Of a stretch of 64,000 nucleotides of DNA, positions 10,660 through 22,756 are shown in pieces. Under the pieces are notes generated by a model. It was given only the letters and a program-made list of their open reading frames with translations, was not told the DNA's origin and searched no databases. Source of the DNA: Sphagnum compactum (Eukaryota; Bryophyta; Sphagnopsida; Sphagnales); NCBI GenBank assembly GCA_965153455.1, contig OZ234493.1, forward strand, positions 27,828,213 through 27,892,212, read 5' to 3'. The number at the start of each line of letters is the position of its first letter. The stretch's first letter is position 1. A program made the position numbers and the translations under genes.

Positions 10660-12554
10660 TTTCATCTTTAATCTTGTTTTTGTGTTTACAAGTGGCTTTG
10701 ATGTAGCGATGTTTACAAGTGTTGAAGTTGACATTTGCAATGTTCTGTTGCAATTTTCTTCTTCCTTCCTCCCTTTTTGTTCACATGTTTTTGTGTGATT
10801 TGCTCTACAACATTATGTTTCAATTTTTTCTAATAGTGGAACATCAAAGAACTCACTTAGTTGTTTTTTAAAAATTTCTAACTATTGTTTTACTTGGTTC
10901 TTGTTTTGCAAGATTTTTTATGCGTTTGAATTTGTTGTCAACGCATGTGCTCTCTTTGTTCTTTTGTGCTCTTTGTTCCAAAATTCTTCACTATTTTTTT
11001 CTTGGTTGTAATCATCTTCTTCTTCTTTCCCTCTTATTCTTTCCCTTTTCACTCTTTCTGTTAAAATGTTGTTGTTTTTCAATGATTCATAACGATGAAC
11101 CTTCTTCCAATAATCAATACAAAAAAAATCTTGAACTATATTCTGTTGATGATGTTTTCTTTGAAGGTTTATATCATTTAACCTGTACTAAACTAAGTGA
11201 AGTATTTGATGATCCAACAAGTTCTATAACAAGGATTCTTCCTTTTGTAGCTTTACATCCTTATGAATGAAGGTTTACAACATCCATAATTTCACAAGCT
11301 TTTCGATTTATGTTTACAACATTTGAACCTCCTACAACTGATTTTGTACCTCCTATTTCAGTTCATGAGCCTTCTTTTAATTTTATATTATCATTTTTTA
11401 ATTTTAAATAAGTGTTGGTATTTTGTGGTTTGACAATGGAAATCATATATACCTATGAACTACAAAAACATATTGTTCCATCCCAATGTCCTAAAGCAGA
11501 ATTGAAGTTCCATTATTCGCAAAATGTTAGAACCTTTCAATTTTTCAAGTCAAGATGAATTTGAAGTCTTGCATATAGTTGGTGTTTTTTGTAACCAAAT
11601 GTATTATTCCAATCCTGATGTTGTTGTTGCCACTATTGATTACGATGTGGTTCCCACCACCAATAACAAATATGTTGTTGAAGAGGTTTATAGATGGACA
11701 AGTTTTTTTTATGTTGATGCAACTAAATAGGACAATGTCAATAAAGGTGGTCATAAAACCAACAAGCATGCTCAAGTTTTGGTTAAATGCTTTCAATGAA
11801 TGGCAAAAGTTTTGAGGTTACGATTGAAAGATTGATTATAGATTTGTTTAAAGATGAAAGTTCTATGATGGCACTTATTGATATGTTGTCAATGTTTGTT
11901 CCTCAAGTTGCGAAGAAAACTAGTAATTTGTACCCTCCCACCAAGTAAGTACCTTATTTTATTTAATTTTCAATTTGATTTTATGTTGATTTTTTGATAT
12001 TAGGGTTTACTAAGGTCTACAAATGTTTGAAAATGTGTTATAAGGTTTATAGATGTTTGAAAATGTTGATTAAAATATACATGGTTTTGAAAAGTGCCTA
12101 GTTACTAAACTTATGTTATGCTTCTAAATCAAGTATCATGTGTGTCATGATTTTTGAATGGAACAAATATGTGAATAAGATGAATTTTGAAATCTTTTTG
12201 TAATATTATTGTTTATGGTTTCGTTTCGTTTTTTGTTTTGTTTTATGTCTTTACTATAATCATTTTGCAAAGTAGACCTCTAAAGGCATGAAGAAGATGT
12301 TTTGACACAACTTTCTCCCTTTCATCCTTCTCTATTCCTTTCTTCTACACCAATTTATGGTAAGATTTATTGATTAGGTCTTGTATTAAGGTTTACGACC
12401 TTCAAGTATTTTTATTAAGGTTTAATTTTGTTGTGTTGGAATGTAGCATTCAGTAGTTGATCCAACATATTAGTCATTTGATCAAGCAAAGGAAAAACCA
12501 ATGCATTATTGAATCATGTGTAGCTCCCAAGCTAATTCTGGTTTTTTATGGTGC
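10660..12554. other. AT-rich, unassigned; short decayed ORFs
   Basis: Several plus-strand frames (about 11082-11270, 11524-11730, 11800-11950) read as ordinary rather than low-complexity protein but are broken by stops and match no family I know. This may be an old transposon interior. No RNA gene or terminal repeat is visible apart from the 5' target duplication of the next LTR at 12555-12559. Confidence 0.3.
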
Positions 12555-12559
12555 TTGTT

Positions 12560-13379
12560 TGTCACAACCCCACTTTGGCCAAGTGTGGGGGTGAAGCCCA
12601 ACACTTGGAAAAGTTGGAGGTTTGGAGTCCTCTGGGACTCCCGCATGTTCAGAGCGCAACAGCAAGGCCCAAAACACCTCGCCTTGAGGTGTTCTTGATG
12701 TCATTGGAAAGGTCTTGAAACGCAGATATCGAAAATGGCCTCGCATTGGCCATTCAGACATCTGCAGCCCAAGTTATGGGCAAAAGAAGGGTCGGGAGTC
12801 AAACTGACAGTTTGACTCCCGACCACTAAAAGTCGACAATCGACCCTATCCCGATGTTGCCTTGGGAATTGCAACATGGCGTTGGAAAGATCTCGACGAA
12901 GGCTACAACTTTGGTTCAGACCTCGTTGCGATCAGACTCCGAAGTCGAGAGTTATGACCGTTCAAAGTTTTGGGAGTCCCGCCGGGACAGTTTCGGGACT
13001 CCATTTCGGGAGTCCCAAGAATTTGTGCCATTTGGATGTAGGCTTCGTGGCGAGCTGCAGAGAATACTATAAGGGGGAAGGTGGTGGCTTCCCCCGAGTC
13101 TGGGTCGTGGTGAGTCAAGTAGTCCAAAGTGCCCGTGGCTTGTCCCAACACCCAAGGGTGGTCCCGAATGTGAACTAACCCATGTGTGGTTGGTTTTGGA
13201 TGCAGATTCGTGCTTGATCTACTAATCCATCTTCCTAGTCTAATCCCAAGGCTTTCAACTCGACCCTCTACCCCTTTCTAGAGTTGGAAGTCGGGAGCGT
13301 GCCCTTCGGTCCCAACTTTCCGCAACTTCACATTGGTGAACCCTCAAGTGGGTTCACCCCGGGGCCAAGGAGCGCGTCA
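12560..13379 (+). mobile_element. Solo LTR, probably Ty3/gypsy, with TSD
   Basis: An 820-bp, comparatively GC-rich block in AT-rich DNA. It begins TGTCACAACCCC, a common start of plant gypsy LTRs, and ends GCGTCA, giving TG..CA termini. It is flanked by the direct repeat TTGTT at 12555-12559 and 13380-13384. Near its 3' end is a perfect hairpin, GGTGAACCC / GGGTTCACC, at about 13334-13358. No internal domain or second LTR is present, so it is a solo LTR left by recombination. The gypsy assignment rests on the terminus and is less certain than the LTR call. Confidence 0.8.
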
Positions 13380-13384
13380 TTGTT

Positions 13385-14917
13385 GGTCATAATCAACTAC
13401 AGTTGATGTTGATGTTGTGACTTTTGGTTTTACTTTGTTGAAAGAGAAAATGATGTCCAACAAAATTAGGAAAGGAGTAGGATTTACTTGCATGGAAAAG
13501 CTTTCATGCCAAAAGAGTATGGCATGGAAATTATAAGCCACCATGAAGTGAGTTTTTGCATTTTTTGTCTATGCATCATGTTTTGTTTTTATTTTTGTTG
13601 TTATTGTTGTTTTATTTGTTTTTCATTTGTGCTTTGTTGCTTTGTTTGCAAGTGCATTAGAATTAATAAACACCTGTAAAACAAAGCTATGTGACATATC
13701 ATTAGTAGTGAATTGAAAGGCATTCGTCTCCTTCATTGCGAAGCTTCAACAATGGAAAAAAAACATTTGAGAGAAAAGGTATTTGTTTATGATATTCTTG
13801 ATTTTTTTTGTCCTTCTTTACTTCAATTTTTTTAATAAAAAAATTAATGGTTTTTTTATTGTGTAGGATTTACATGTTGAAAATAGTGATTTGGCTTTTA
13901 TTGATTTGATTTTTCAATAGAATCAATTTTTGTTGCTACTTATTTGTTTTTTCTATTTATGCAATAATGACCAAGTTTTTTCCTTAGTCGATTATTTTTT
14001 TGTTTAGTGTTTTGTCTAATTTTTTTTTAAAAATCTTTTGTAGGAGGTTCCTTTTGAAGATTATAGTAGTTTGGAGTTGTTAAAGGCAAAATTGTTCTAT
14101 TGCCATTGGATGGAATGGATAAAATTATACTGTCATTATTGGACAGAAAGGACAAGAGGAAGTGTCATTGTAAAATAGAGTGGTAGCATAGGGCTAAGTG
14201 ATTAGAATTGGTTGAGTATTTGAATTCGTGATGATGGCGAGAAATTAGGAAGGACTTATGGGAAGAGTTCTGAATTGGTGATCATTAGGATATTGAATAG
14301 TTTTTTGAGGATGAAGAAAAGTTCATGACAGGAACTAAAAAGATTTTTTATGGAAAAAAACATGTGTGTTTACATTGTATTTTTTTTAGGTTTGTTATTT
14401 TCAATTCCATATTGTCTAAACTTTGTTTTCAAATTATTATAGATGTTGTGTTATTGCACATATGGATTTTGAAATGGATTTTTGTTTGAATTTATTATTT
14501 GAGTTTTGTAATTGGTTCATATTACATATTTTAAACATCTCAATAACATTATGCTAAACCACATAACTAAATAATGAACCAGTGTTAGAATATTAACATT
14601 TATTAGGAGCCTTTTGATTCCAATGTTCTCATTGACAAGAATTTAATAACTATCATTATTGGTGTTTGTGTTTTGGGTTCAATTGTTTTTACTACCACTT
14701 TCGATTTTGTTTTATAGTCCAACAAATCTACTTCTGCTATTGTTTTTATTTTGGTTGTAAATCCTACATTGAAAAGTTCTTTTGTTGTTATTCATGCTTC
14801 TATTGTTGGCCCTACCTTAGGGTCAATAGTTTCTACTACTATTATTCCTTCCTTGCGGTCGATGCATTCTATTATTGATGATGTTGTCCGATGTAACATT
14901 GTGGTGTAAGATCAGGA
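13385..14917. other. AT-rich intergenic, nothing assignable
   Basis: T-rich DNA with runs of T and short low-complexity frames (13488-13679, 14666-14878) rich in F, C and Y. I see no recognisable gene or terminal repeats. Confidence 0.45.
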
Positions 14918-15392
14918 CATTATGAAAAAAAGGGTGTTTTGTAACTAGCCTTGCAACTCAATTTTTGAATTGCAACAACCACTTGCAACTCGCTGTATTT
15001 ATGTTGTGAGTGCTATCAGACAAGTCGCATGAGTTGTAAGAGTTACAACTCATCATATATATGGAGCAACTCAATGCAATTCATTACAACTTTGTCGAAA
15101 CAACTCATTTTCAACTACTATCCAATTCCATTACAACTACAACCATAACATCATGTTAACATTATTAATTTTCATCCATCCATTAAAATTCGACCTATGG
15201 CATTATGAAGATTTTTTTATTTTAAAAAAATATTAATCTCCATCATCTATTATGATTATTAATGATGGTCCAAGATTATGACACGTGGCACAATAAAATT
15301 GCCATATGGCATACTAATTGAATTTTTTTATTAAAAAATAAATGTTTAATTTAATAGCTACATAGGTGATACATAAATAGGTAGGTTGGTAA

Positions 15393-15883
15393 TGTTAGAA
15401 ACACTATTCGTTTCTAATTCCCAATGTTGATGAATGTGTTAAACATTCATCAAAAGGATGAATAGTATTCACATCCTTATAATAGTTAGGTTAGGGTTTG
15501 GGAGTGGAGGCTATTTAGGGCTTGGCGACGGCTAGGGTTAGGGTTTGATGGCGGCTAGGGTTAGGGTTTGATGGCGGCTAAGGTTAGGGTTTGGTGGCGG
15601 CTAGGGTTAGGCGGCGGCTAGGTTAGGGTTAAGTGGCGGCTACTTTAGGGTTAGGAGATAGTATATATTGGAGTGGTTTTGAGGAGTCTTTTATTCTCTC
15701 CTTTCATGGTTTTTGAGTGCACATAGAACCTTCAAGCTTTGTTAGTTGTTACAAGCCATAGTTTTGTGATTGTAATATTTGAAGCGTACAACCTTTGTAA
15801 TCTTCTGGTTAGTTAATACAATTGTTCCATTTCATGAACTTTGAGTGTTTCTTTTCTTATTTGTTTTCAAGTTGTTTTCAATA
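15393..15883 (+). mobile_element. Solo copia-type LTR (family 1, copy 1) with TSD GGTAA
   Basis: Begins TGTTAGAAAC and ends TTGTTTTCAATA. It is flanked by GGTAA at 15388-15392 and 15884-15888. The same LTR occurs inverted at 21621-22066 and 22313-22756. It contains a short GGCGGC/TTAGGG minisatellite. It lies inside element copy A: the flanking sequence on both sides continues the alignment with the sister copy at 60.8-62.5 kb. Confidence 0.88.
15490..15655 (+). repeat. Telomere-like minisatellite inside LTR
   Basis: Tandem units of roughly 22-25 bp combine GGCGGCTA with GGGTTAGGGTTT. The TTAGGGTTT part resembles the plant telomeric repeat TTTAGGG. Unit number is lower in the LTR copies at 21.9 and 22.6 kb, so the array has changed length between copies. 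Confidence 0.75.
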
Positions 15884-16199
15884 GGTAAGACCTATATATT
15901 TACACTACATACCTACATACCTACCTACCTACATAGGTAAGTAAAAAATAGGACCTACTTATTTCATAGGTAGGCAAGTAGATAGGAAAGTATAAGATTG
16001 TGTGAAATAATAGTTATGTAAATATTTCTATTTTATTTTAGGTTTTGCCTTTAGAGTTAAACTTTTTGAGCTCATCCCAAAATGACACTTATAATTTCAT
16101 GTGAAAATATAAAAGAAAACACCTTCTTTACGTAGTTTGTGACATGGGATTCAAAAACAAAACATATAGGTTAAATCTTTTACTTATATTTTAGTTGTA

Positions 16200-17310
16200 A
16201 ATTGAATTGCAACTACAAAAAGATTTTTTCACATATTTTATGTTTATTTATCATTATGTAAGTCATAAAATTAAATTAATAAATTATTCGATACTTATAT
16301 ATGTGAAGTAATTATTTAATTCAACTATCTAAAATAGTTGTTTAAATTAATTAATTAATTTTAGATAATTAATATCAATATAATCTATCTGATTTTATCT
16401 GAAATAATTATCAAATGTTTTACTTACATATTTAATAATTAATTATTTGGATTGATTATTTGAATTAATTAACCAATGAGCTAATTATCTAAATTAATTT
16501 TTCTAATTCAAATAATTAATTACTCAATAAACTTAAGTAATTCATATCAGATAATTAATTATTGCAAATAATTAAATATTAATTATTTGAAGTAATCAAA
16601 TTAATTAATCTAACTCGTTAGTTAGTTATTTCAAATAGTTAATTATTTGATTTCAGATTAATTATTATCAAAATATTAGTTATTTGAATTCATGTAATTA
16701 GTCGTTTATTAGCTAATATAAATAAGTTATTTTAATCAATTTAATTTATAATTATAATTAACAATTAGTTCATTATTATTTAGTTTAATTCATTAATTTA
16801 GAATAATGAGGTAAATTAAATAATTATTTATTTAAAAAAACATGAATTTGAGTTTAAAAATCAAGGTATAAATAGGCATATCCATATGTACATTTGAATT
16901 GAATTTTTAATATATTATACACATTATTTTTAGTTTCACATTAAATTAATTGTATGGATCCAGATAATTATAAATTTATAATGATCTGATAATTTATGAT
17001 ATAATAATTATCTGAATTAATTAGCTTGATTCAATATTAAGTATCCCCAATGTGGATAAACATTTATTTGATTATCATTTGATTAATGATTATTGTTCCT
17101 ATACATGCATATTATTTACTCTAATTAGCATAACTAGTTAAATATTTAATTTAAAACTAATTATATGAACTACATTTATTCAGATTATAATGAATTATTT
17201 AGTATAATTAACAAATTCATAATATTTAAGTGTATCAAGTGCAATTAATATTTAATAGTCAAATTACCAAAAATTATTTATTTACAAAATATTACATATG
17301 AATTTGTATA
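16200..17310. repeat. Very AT-rich palindromic stretch within element copy A
   Basis: More than 1 kb is dominated by TAATTAATTA, AATTATTTGAATT and similar self-complementary words. The sister copy has unrelated sequence at this position, so this may be an added insertion or fast-evolving filler. No coding content is seen. Confidence 0.5.
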
Positions 17311-17603
17311 ATTATTAGATTATAAATCGCTGCACAATAGTCATAACATAGTTGAACACTAATAGTTCAATAGTGCGCATTAATGGCCTTATTAGTTGTA
17401 TCAATGGGAATCATGGTAAAAAATTAGTTGCAAATGTATCCCATAATCGGCAGTAGAAATGCATACATGTGGCATGATCACATGTGTGTACATCGTACAT
17501 TAACTTTGCAACATAGTTGTTATGTCAAAAACACATTTACAACAGTTTGAGAATAGTTGTCACATGCAACTATAGTTCACTACAACAGATCGTGGCGAAA
17601 ATC

Positions 17604-19465
17604 ACTACAAGATTCCACCCAAATTCAATTTCGGTGGAATTAGACATGCCACAAATCACTACATTTTGACAAAAGTGACCACCTTCCATTCTAATCCCAC
17701 TTCTTATTAGACCTTAGTGGATTTTGCCACTTCGTCCATTTTTTCACCACATTTTGTACAGACATCATTGTGCCTTTCAGTTTGATTCCACCATTGTTGG
17801 ATTTTACTAGGATCCCATTGGACCTTGCCATTCCATTCAATTTTTTCATGTACTTGCATGCATATATATTTTAGATGTTCCAATTTATTAGGATTGTTTG
17901 TCTACACCAAGGTGTCATACAAACTATGCATTATGTGGAATTTCCCATAATGCCCTAAGACCATGGGTAATTTACTTGCGAATGTATTTGTACCACAAAG
18001 ACTCAAGTGATGTATTTGAAGACATTGATTTAGTCATGAGAAATCCAACATGCATATATGGATTTAAACATCGTAAGATGATTGAAACCACCATAAACAC
18101 AATCATAAATTAGTGAAAAAATATATGTATATTATTGTTAAATGGGATGGCCATATAACATCAATGCTACCCCATCATTGGAGTGGACATTGGATTCACC
18201 ATTACATTACTACTAAAAGAAATGGCAATGTGTTTTAAATTATTATCACAAAGTTATGCCTTGAGAAGGGGCTATTGTACTTTATGAATTTTATTCGAAT
18301 AAAACTCCAGCAAGCTAACTACATCCTACAACAACAAATAAAAGCTAGAAAAATGAGATGGAAGGCAATAGTATGTCCAATAAGGTGTGAACAACAACCT
18401 CTTCTCATTCATGCCCAAACAAAACCCTTATTTAAAACCAAATCCAAGTACAATTGTAACTTTCGCTACTAGAATTATCTTGTTGTAGCCATGTGGTTTC
18501 TACTTCAAGTCTTTTTCCTTCTTTCATAAACATCCACATATACACAAACACAAATGTTTCTTTCTCCCCCTCCTATCTCTAACTCTAGAATCATATTCCT
18601 TCAAGTATCCGTGCACCATTGAAGTAAATGGTGGCTAACACACCATTTAGATCCTATTTCTTCTCCATTATTCCCTTCAACTACCACTACCATAGTAGTT
18701 ATCTCCTAAATTAAGGTTGTCAGGTTGCAAACTCAACCTAAATCTCATTATTCTTGGCTAAACTCAAATTATACATAACTCCCATATTATAAAACACTTT
18801 TTTAACCTACCATTTGATGCATGAATCAAGTCAACCATGACCTAGATCAATGGATAGAATGGCTTTTCAAACATTTAAATCTAGATCTACTTCTGGTAAT
18901 TTTGCACTATTAAACTACGATAAATAGTTAAAAACCAACCAAAGGTCCAATAATTATGCCTATAACAATGTGTCATTCAGCCTTTATCACTAGGACCTAG
19001 GTCCTATGTCATTAATCTTCTATCACTAGGACCTAGGTCTACATCATTACAACCCATGCCACTAAAGTGTAATAGATCACTAGGGCCTATGTCAGTAAGG
19101 TGTAATACTGAACCTCTGTCACTAAGACCTAGGTCTATAAAACCTATCCCTATTCCACTCGACATTCCACCCAACAATCACTAGGAAAGACCCCATTCCA
19201 CCCATGTGGATTCTTAGTGGAAGTCATGAATGATCTGGAACCTATGGCAAGGTGTCCAGTATGATTCCACCATGCACCTTTCCCATCCATTCAAGTCCAC
19301 CAATTTCCATTGAAAATCCATTATGAATCCATTATACACACATTCAAATGGGCATGGTCCATTGAACAACCATGGGTTGATCATTTGGATGAGCTCCTTT
19401 CCACTGGGCCTAACTTGGGTGGAAGTACATTAGTAGTTTAGGGACAAGTTTTGTAGTAATGTTAG
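17604..19465. mobile_element. Candidate CACTA-like non-autonomous element
   Basis: The left end reads CACTACAAGATTCCACCC. The right end, reverse-complemented, reads ACTACAAAACTTG followed at short distance by TTCCACCCAAG. Both ends thus carry ACTACAA and a TTCCACCCAA block in inverted orientation, and CACTACAA is typical of plant CACTA ends. Subterminal CCAC/TCCACC words recur near both ends. No transposase and no certain target duplication were found. Confidence 0.35.
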
Positions 19466-20000
19466 GTCCTCTTCCAATCATCTTTTGTCATTAGGACATA
19501 GGTCTATATCACTACGGCATGTGTCATTCAACCTTTGTGACCAAGACCTAGGTCTACATCATTAGGTCTTCTTTCACTCATCCTCTATCACTAGGACATA
19601 GGTCTATATCACTATGACATGTGTCATTCAACCTATGTTACTAAGGTGTAGTACATCACTAATGCCAATGCCACTAAGGCCTATGCCACATGGGTTTCCT
19701 ACTACATTTGGGCTTAGTGTAATATGTCATTATGGCCTATGCCAATAAGGCCCATTTCACTCCACCTATGTCACTCAAGTTTATATTGTCACTTGGGTTT
19801 GACCAATGTTATATGTCACGAGAGCATATGCCAATAAAGCTTCACATGTGTCACTTAACATATGTCACTCATGTCTATGTCATTAAGGCTTGTGTCAATT
19901 AGGCATGTTTCACTAAATTTATTTCATGTTTATGTCATTTAAACCAAGTTTATTTCACTAGGGCTTGAAGTTTGTGCATCATTTGGGCTTGTATCATTAA
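18965..20000 (+). repeat. Degenerate array of GTCACTAGGACCTAGGTCTA-type units
   Basis: Two blocks (about 18965-19145 and 19480-20000) repeat short units built on TATGTCACTA, AGGACCTAGGTC (a palindromic core) and GTCATT. Spacing is irregular at about 15-60 bp. The block at 19146-19480 lacks the units and looks inserted. No coding content is seen. Confidence 0.6.
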
Positions 20001-20643
20001 GGTATCATCACTTACATATAATATTAATGACATAGACTCTACGTGTCATATACGTTAGCCTTGTATTATGAAATTTGTTAAAAAACATGTTCAAACATGC
20101 ACATGGTTCTTTTAGATCAAATGGTACCTCTGATATTCATGCTTGCACATTTCACCTCTTCTTCCACTTCAAAGTGTTGCCCCTTTGAACCCCTATCAAT
20201 CACAATGTGTGCACAACAATGTTTTATAATTTCCCACAACAAAACAGTAGATATTGAATCGTAGGATGAAATTCCAAGTCTTATGAACTCAAAACTTTAT
20301 AATGTTATGTGTACATGTGAGTGTGCACAATTTGTATAAAACTAACAATTCCCATTGTGTCTGGTTGCATCACCTACAATTTTAATTCCATGAAACGTGC
20401 TAATGGCATTCACCTTGAAGCTACAAGATCCCATACCTTTCCATGAATGAGACACATACTTGAACTTTTTCAATTGGCATTTGGAGTCTAAAAGTAATGA
20501 ACATTTGCATCCCACATTTGTATGGGGTAATTTTCCATACATGCACCTAGGAGATCACTTGTATGTCACTGGCGTCAAAACAATAAGATTTACGTTCATT
20601 TCCATATATATATGCTTAACAACACCTTGCAAGACATATTGCA

Positions 20644-20937
20644 TTAGGTTGTTGCATGGAATAGTTCTATAGAAATGACCTCCAAAGTCACTAATAATGT
20701 CATATGTAGGAAGCAATTGTCATTAATCCCACCATTCATTGAACATGGCCCTTTGGTCGCCATTTCGTTATAATCCGTGATTTGATCTTCATCATGGGGA
20801 ATTGTTGGACTTCCATCAACAAATTTCCAAAGCCCGTGCTTAGAAAGCATCATGCGCATCTTGAACTTCCAAAGGTGAAAGTTGCCACCATCAAACTTTT
20901 CCATGACTTCCAAAGTCTCCATTTGGAATGATGACAT
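20644..20937 (-). pseudogene. Ty1/copia gag N-terminus (fragment)
   Basis: An ATG at 20937 opens a frame containing EKFDGGNFHLWKFKMRMMLS and KHGLWKFVDGS, the characteristic start of plant copia Gag. Similarity fades after ~70 residues and the frame then stops. No protease, integrase or reverse transcriptase follows, so the element is truncated. It lies about 680 bp downstream of the LTR at 21621-22066 on the same strand, with a leader of short AACTTCAA/TCTTCCACA repeats between them. Confidence 0.75.
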
Positions 20938-20969
20938 TTTGTTGAACACAAATGCTAAAACAAACACTC

Positions 20970-21440
20970 TATGTTTTTTGTATTCAAATGAAGTGCAAGT
21001 GGGAGAATTTGAAGTTGAAAAACTTGCTAATGTTTGAAGACCTCACTTGAAATCTCTCCCACTCAATGGCTATATGTCACAAAACAAAACCCTTACAAGA
21101 AACCCTCAAACACTTGAAAAACTTTCTTGCACAAACTTGAAATTTGGCTTGAAACTTGTAGGATTGGCAAAGAACTCTCTTTGACACACTTGAAACTTAA
21201 ACCTTTCAACAACTTCAAAAAAAAACTTCTCTTACACTTCAAACTTCAATGTTGAAACTTTCAACAACTCGAAGAACTCTCTTCCACACACTTTTTCAAA
21301 CTTCAACGTTGAAAACCTCAAAAACTTGAAGAACTCTCTTTCACATTTTTGAACTTAAAACTTGAAACTTAACGACTTGAAAAACACTCTTCCACATTTA
21401 AGAACTTACAACACTTTGAAGAAGTCTCTTCCACACCTCC
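20970..21440 (-). repeat. Repetitive leader of the copia element
   Basis: Plus-strand text repeats variants of AACTTGAAGAACTCTCTTCCACAC and AAACTTCAACGTTGAAA at roughly 40-60 bp spacing between LTR and gag. It is probably the expanded 5' leader of the minus-strand retrotransposon. Confidence 0.55.
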
Positions 21441-21620
21441 CACTCACTTGGAAAAGTTGCAAGCTCCTTGTATGCCACCACTTGGAAATGAACTCCCATT
21501 CACTTTGCAAACTAAAAAACCTTCTCTCAAAAGGATTCTCTCCTTTTATCTATGCAAACCCCTCACTACTTCTTGTTCAAACACAGTGTCTTTTCTCTTG
21601 CTTGGTGTGGGCCCATAACT

Positions 21621-22066
21621 TATTGGAAACAACTTGAAAACAAGCAAGAAATGAAAGATTCAAGATACATGAAATGGAACAATTGTATTAACTAACAAGA
21701 AGATTACAAAGTTTTTATGTTTCAAAACTACAATCACAAAACTATGGCTTGTAACAATTAACAAAGCAATAAGGTTTTATGTGCACTCAAAAACCATGAA
21801 AGGAGAGAATGAAAAACTACTCAAAACCACTCTAATATATACTATCTATTAACCCTAAAGTAGCCGCCACTTAACCCTAATCTAGCCGCCACCAAACCCT
21901 AACCCTAGCCGCCGCCAAGCCCTAAGTAGCCTCCACTTCTAAACCCTAACCACCACTATTCAACCTAACCTAACTACTATAAGGATGTGAATATTATTCA
22001 TCCTTTTGATGAATGTTTAACACATTCATCAACATTGGGAATTAGAAACAAATAGTATTTCTAACA
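21621..22066 (-). mobile_element. Copia 5' LTR (family 1, copy 2)
   Basis: On the minus strand it runs from TGTTAGAAATAC to TTTCCAATA and matches the two solo LTRs of this family along its length. The flanks (TAACT left, GCCTT right) do not form a target duplication, as expected when the second LTR is elsewhere or lost. Gag lies downstream on the same strand, so this is read as a 5' LTR of a truncated element. The 3' LTR was not found. Confidence 0.8.
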
Positions 22067-22312
22067 GCCTTTGGATTTGAACTTTAAAAAATAAAATCTT
22101 ATAGTGAAATATCTTTACAATTTTGCCCATATGGCAATTGTCTGAGGTATTACATAAGTAACACTATTTTTTGGAATAATTTAGGTGTATATCTTGTGCA
22201 TAGCTTGGACAATGAAATGCCCTTATGTATAATTTGATGGGGGCTTAAGGTAGTTGTGTAGTAGGTCACATTCTTTGACAATTGCATAGACCATCTTTCT
22301 GGGACCGAAAGA

Positions 22313-22756
22313 TATTAGAAACAACTTGAAAACAAGCAAGAAATGAAACACTCAAGGTTCATGAAATGAAACAATTGTATTAACTAACAAAAATCACAAA
22401 GGTTGTATGCTTCAAATGCTACAATCATAAAATTATGGCTTGCAACAACTAACAAGGCTTGAAGGTTCTATGTGCACTCAAAACCATGAAAGGAGAGAAT
22501 GAAAAACTCCTCAAAACCACTCCAATATATATTATCTCCTAACCCTAAAGTAGCCGCCACTTAACCCTAACCTAGCTGCCACCTAACCCTAACCCTAGCC
22601 GCCGCCAAGCCCTAAGTAGCCTCCATTTCCAAACCCTAACCACCACTATTTAACTTAACCTAACAACTATAAGGATGTGAATACTATTCATCCTTTTGAT
22701 GAATGTTTCACACATTCATCAACATTGGGAATTAGAAATGAATAGTATTTCTAACA
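22313..22756 (-). mobile_element. Solo copia-type LTR (family 1, copy 3) with TSD AAAGA
   Basis: On the minus strand it begins TGTTAGAAATACTATTC and ends TTTCTAATA. It is flanked by AAAGA at 22308-22312 and 22757-22761. It sits 246 bp from the LTR at 21621-22066 in the same orientation but has its own target duplication, so it is an independent insertion. Confidence 0.88.

Larger units (their letters stand above)
14918..17580 (+). mobile_element. Non-autonomous element, copy A (sister at 60.8-62.5 kb)
   Basis: The left part starts CATTATGAAAAAAAGGGTG and the right part ends near CAACTATAGTTCACTACAAC. Both match, in opposite orientation, the block at about 60800-62531. Shared landmarks include GTGAGTGCTA-CAGACAA, TTTTCAACTACTAT-CAATTCCATTA, AATGATGGT and TCATCCCAAAATGACACTT at the left, and TAGTCATAACATAGTTGAA, TATCAATGGGAATCATG and ATGTGGCATGATC at the right. 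The centres differ. Recurrent CAACTA/TTGCAA motifs sit near both ends, as in subterminal repeats of DNA transposons. There is no transposase. The copy is interrupted by the solo LTR at 15393-15883. Superfamily is unassigned and the right boundary is uncertain by tens of bases. Confidence 0.65.

Noticed and set aside
10370-10798. 142-codon plus frame and its 104-codon minus counterpart
   Set aside because: Low-complexity translation of a polypyrimidine tract.
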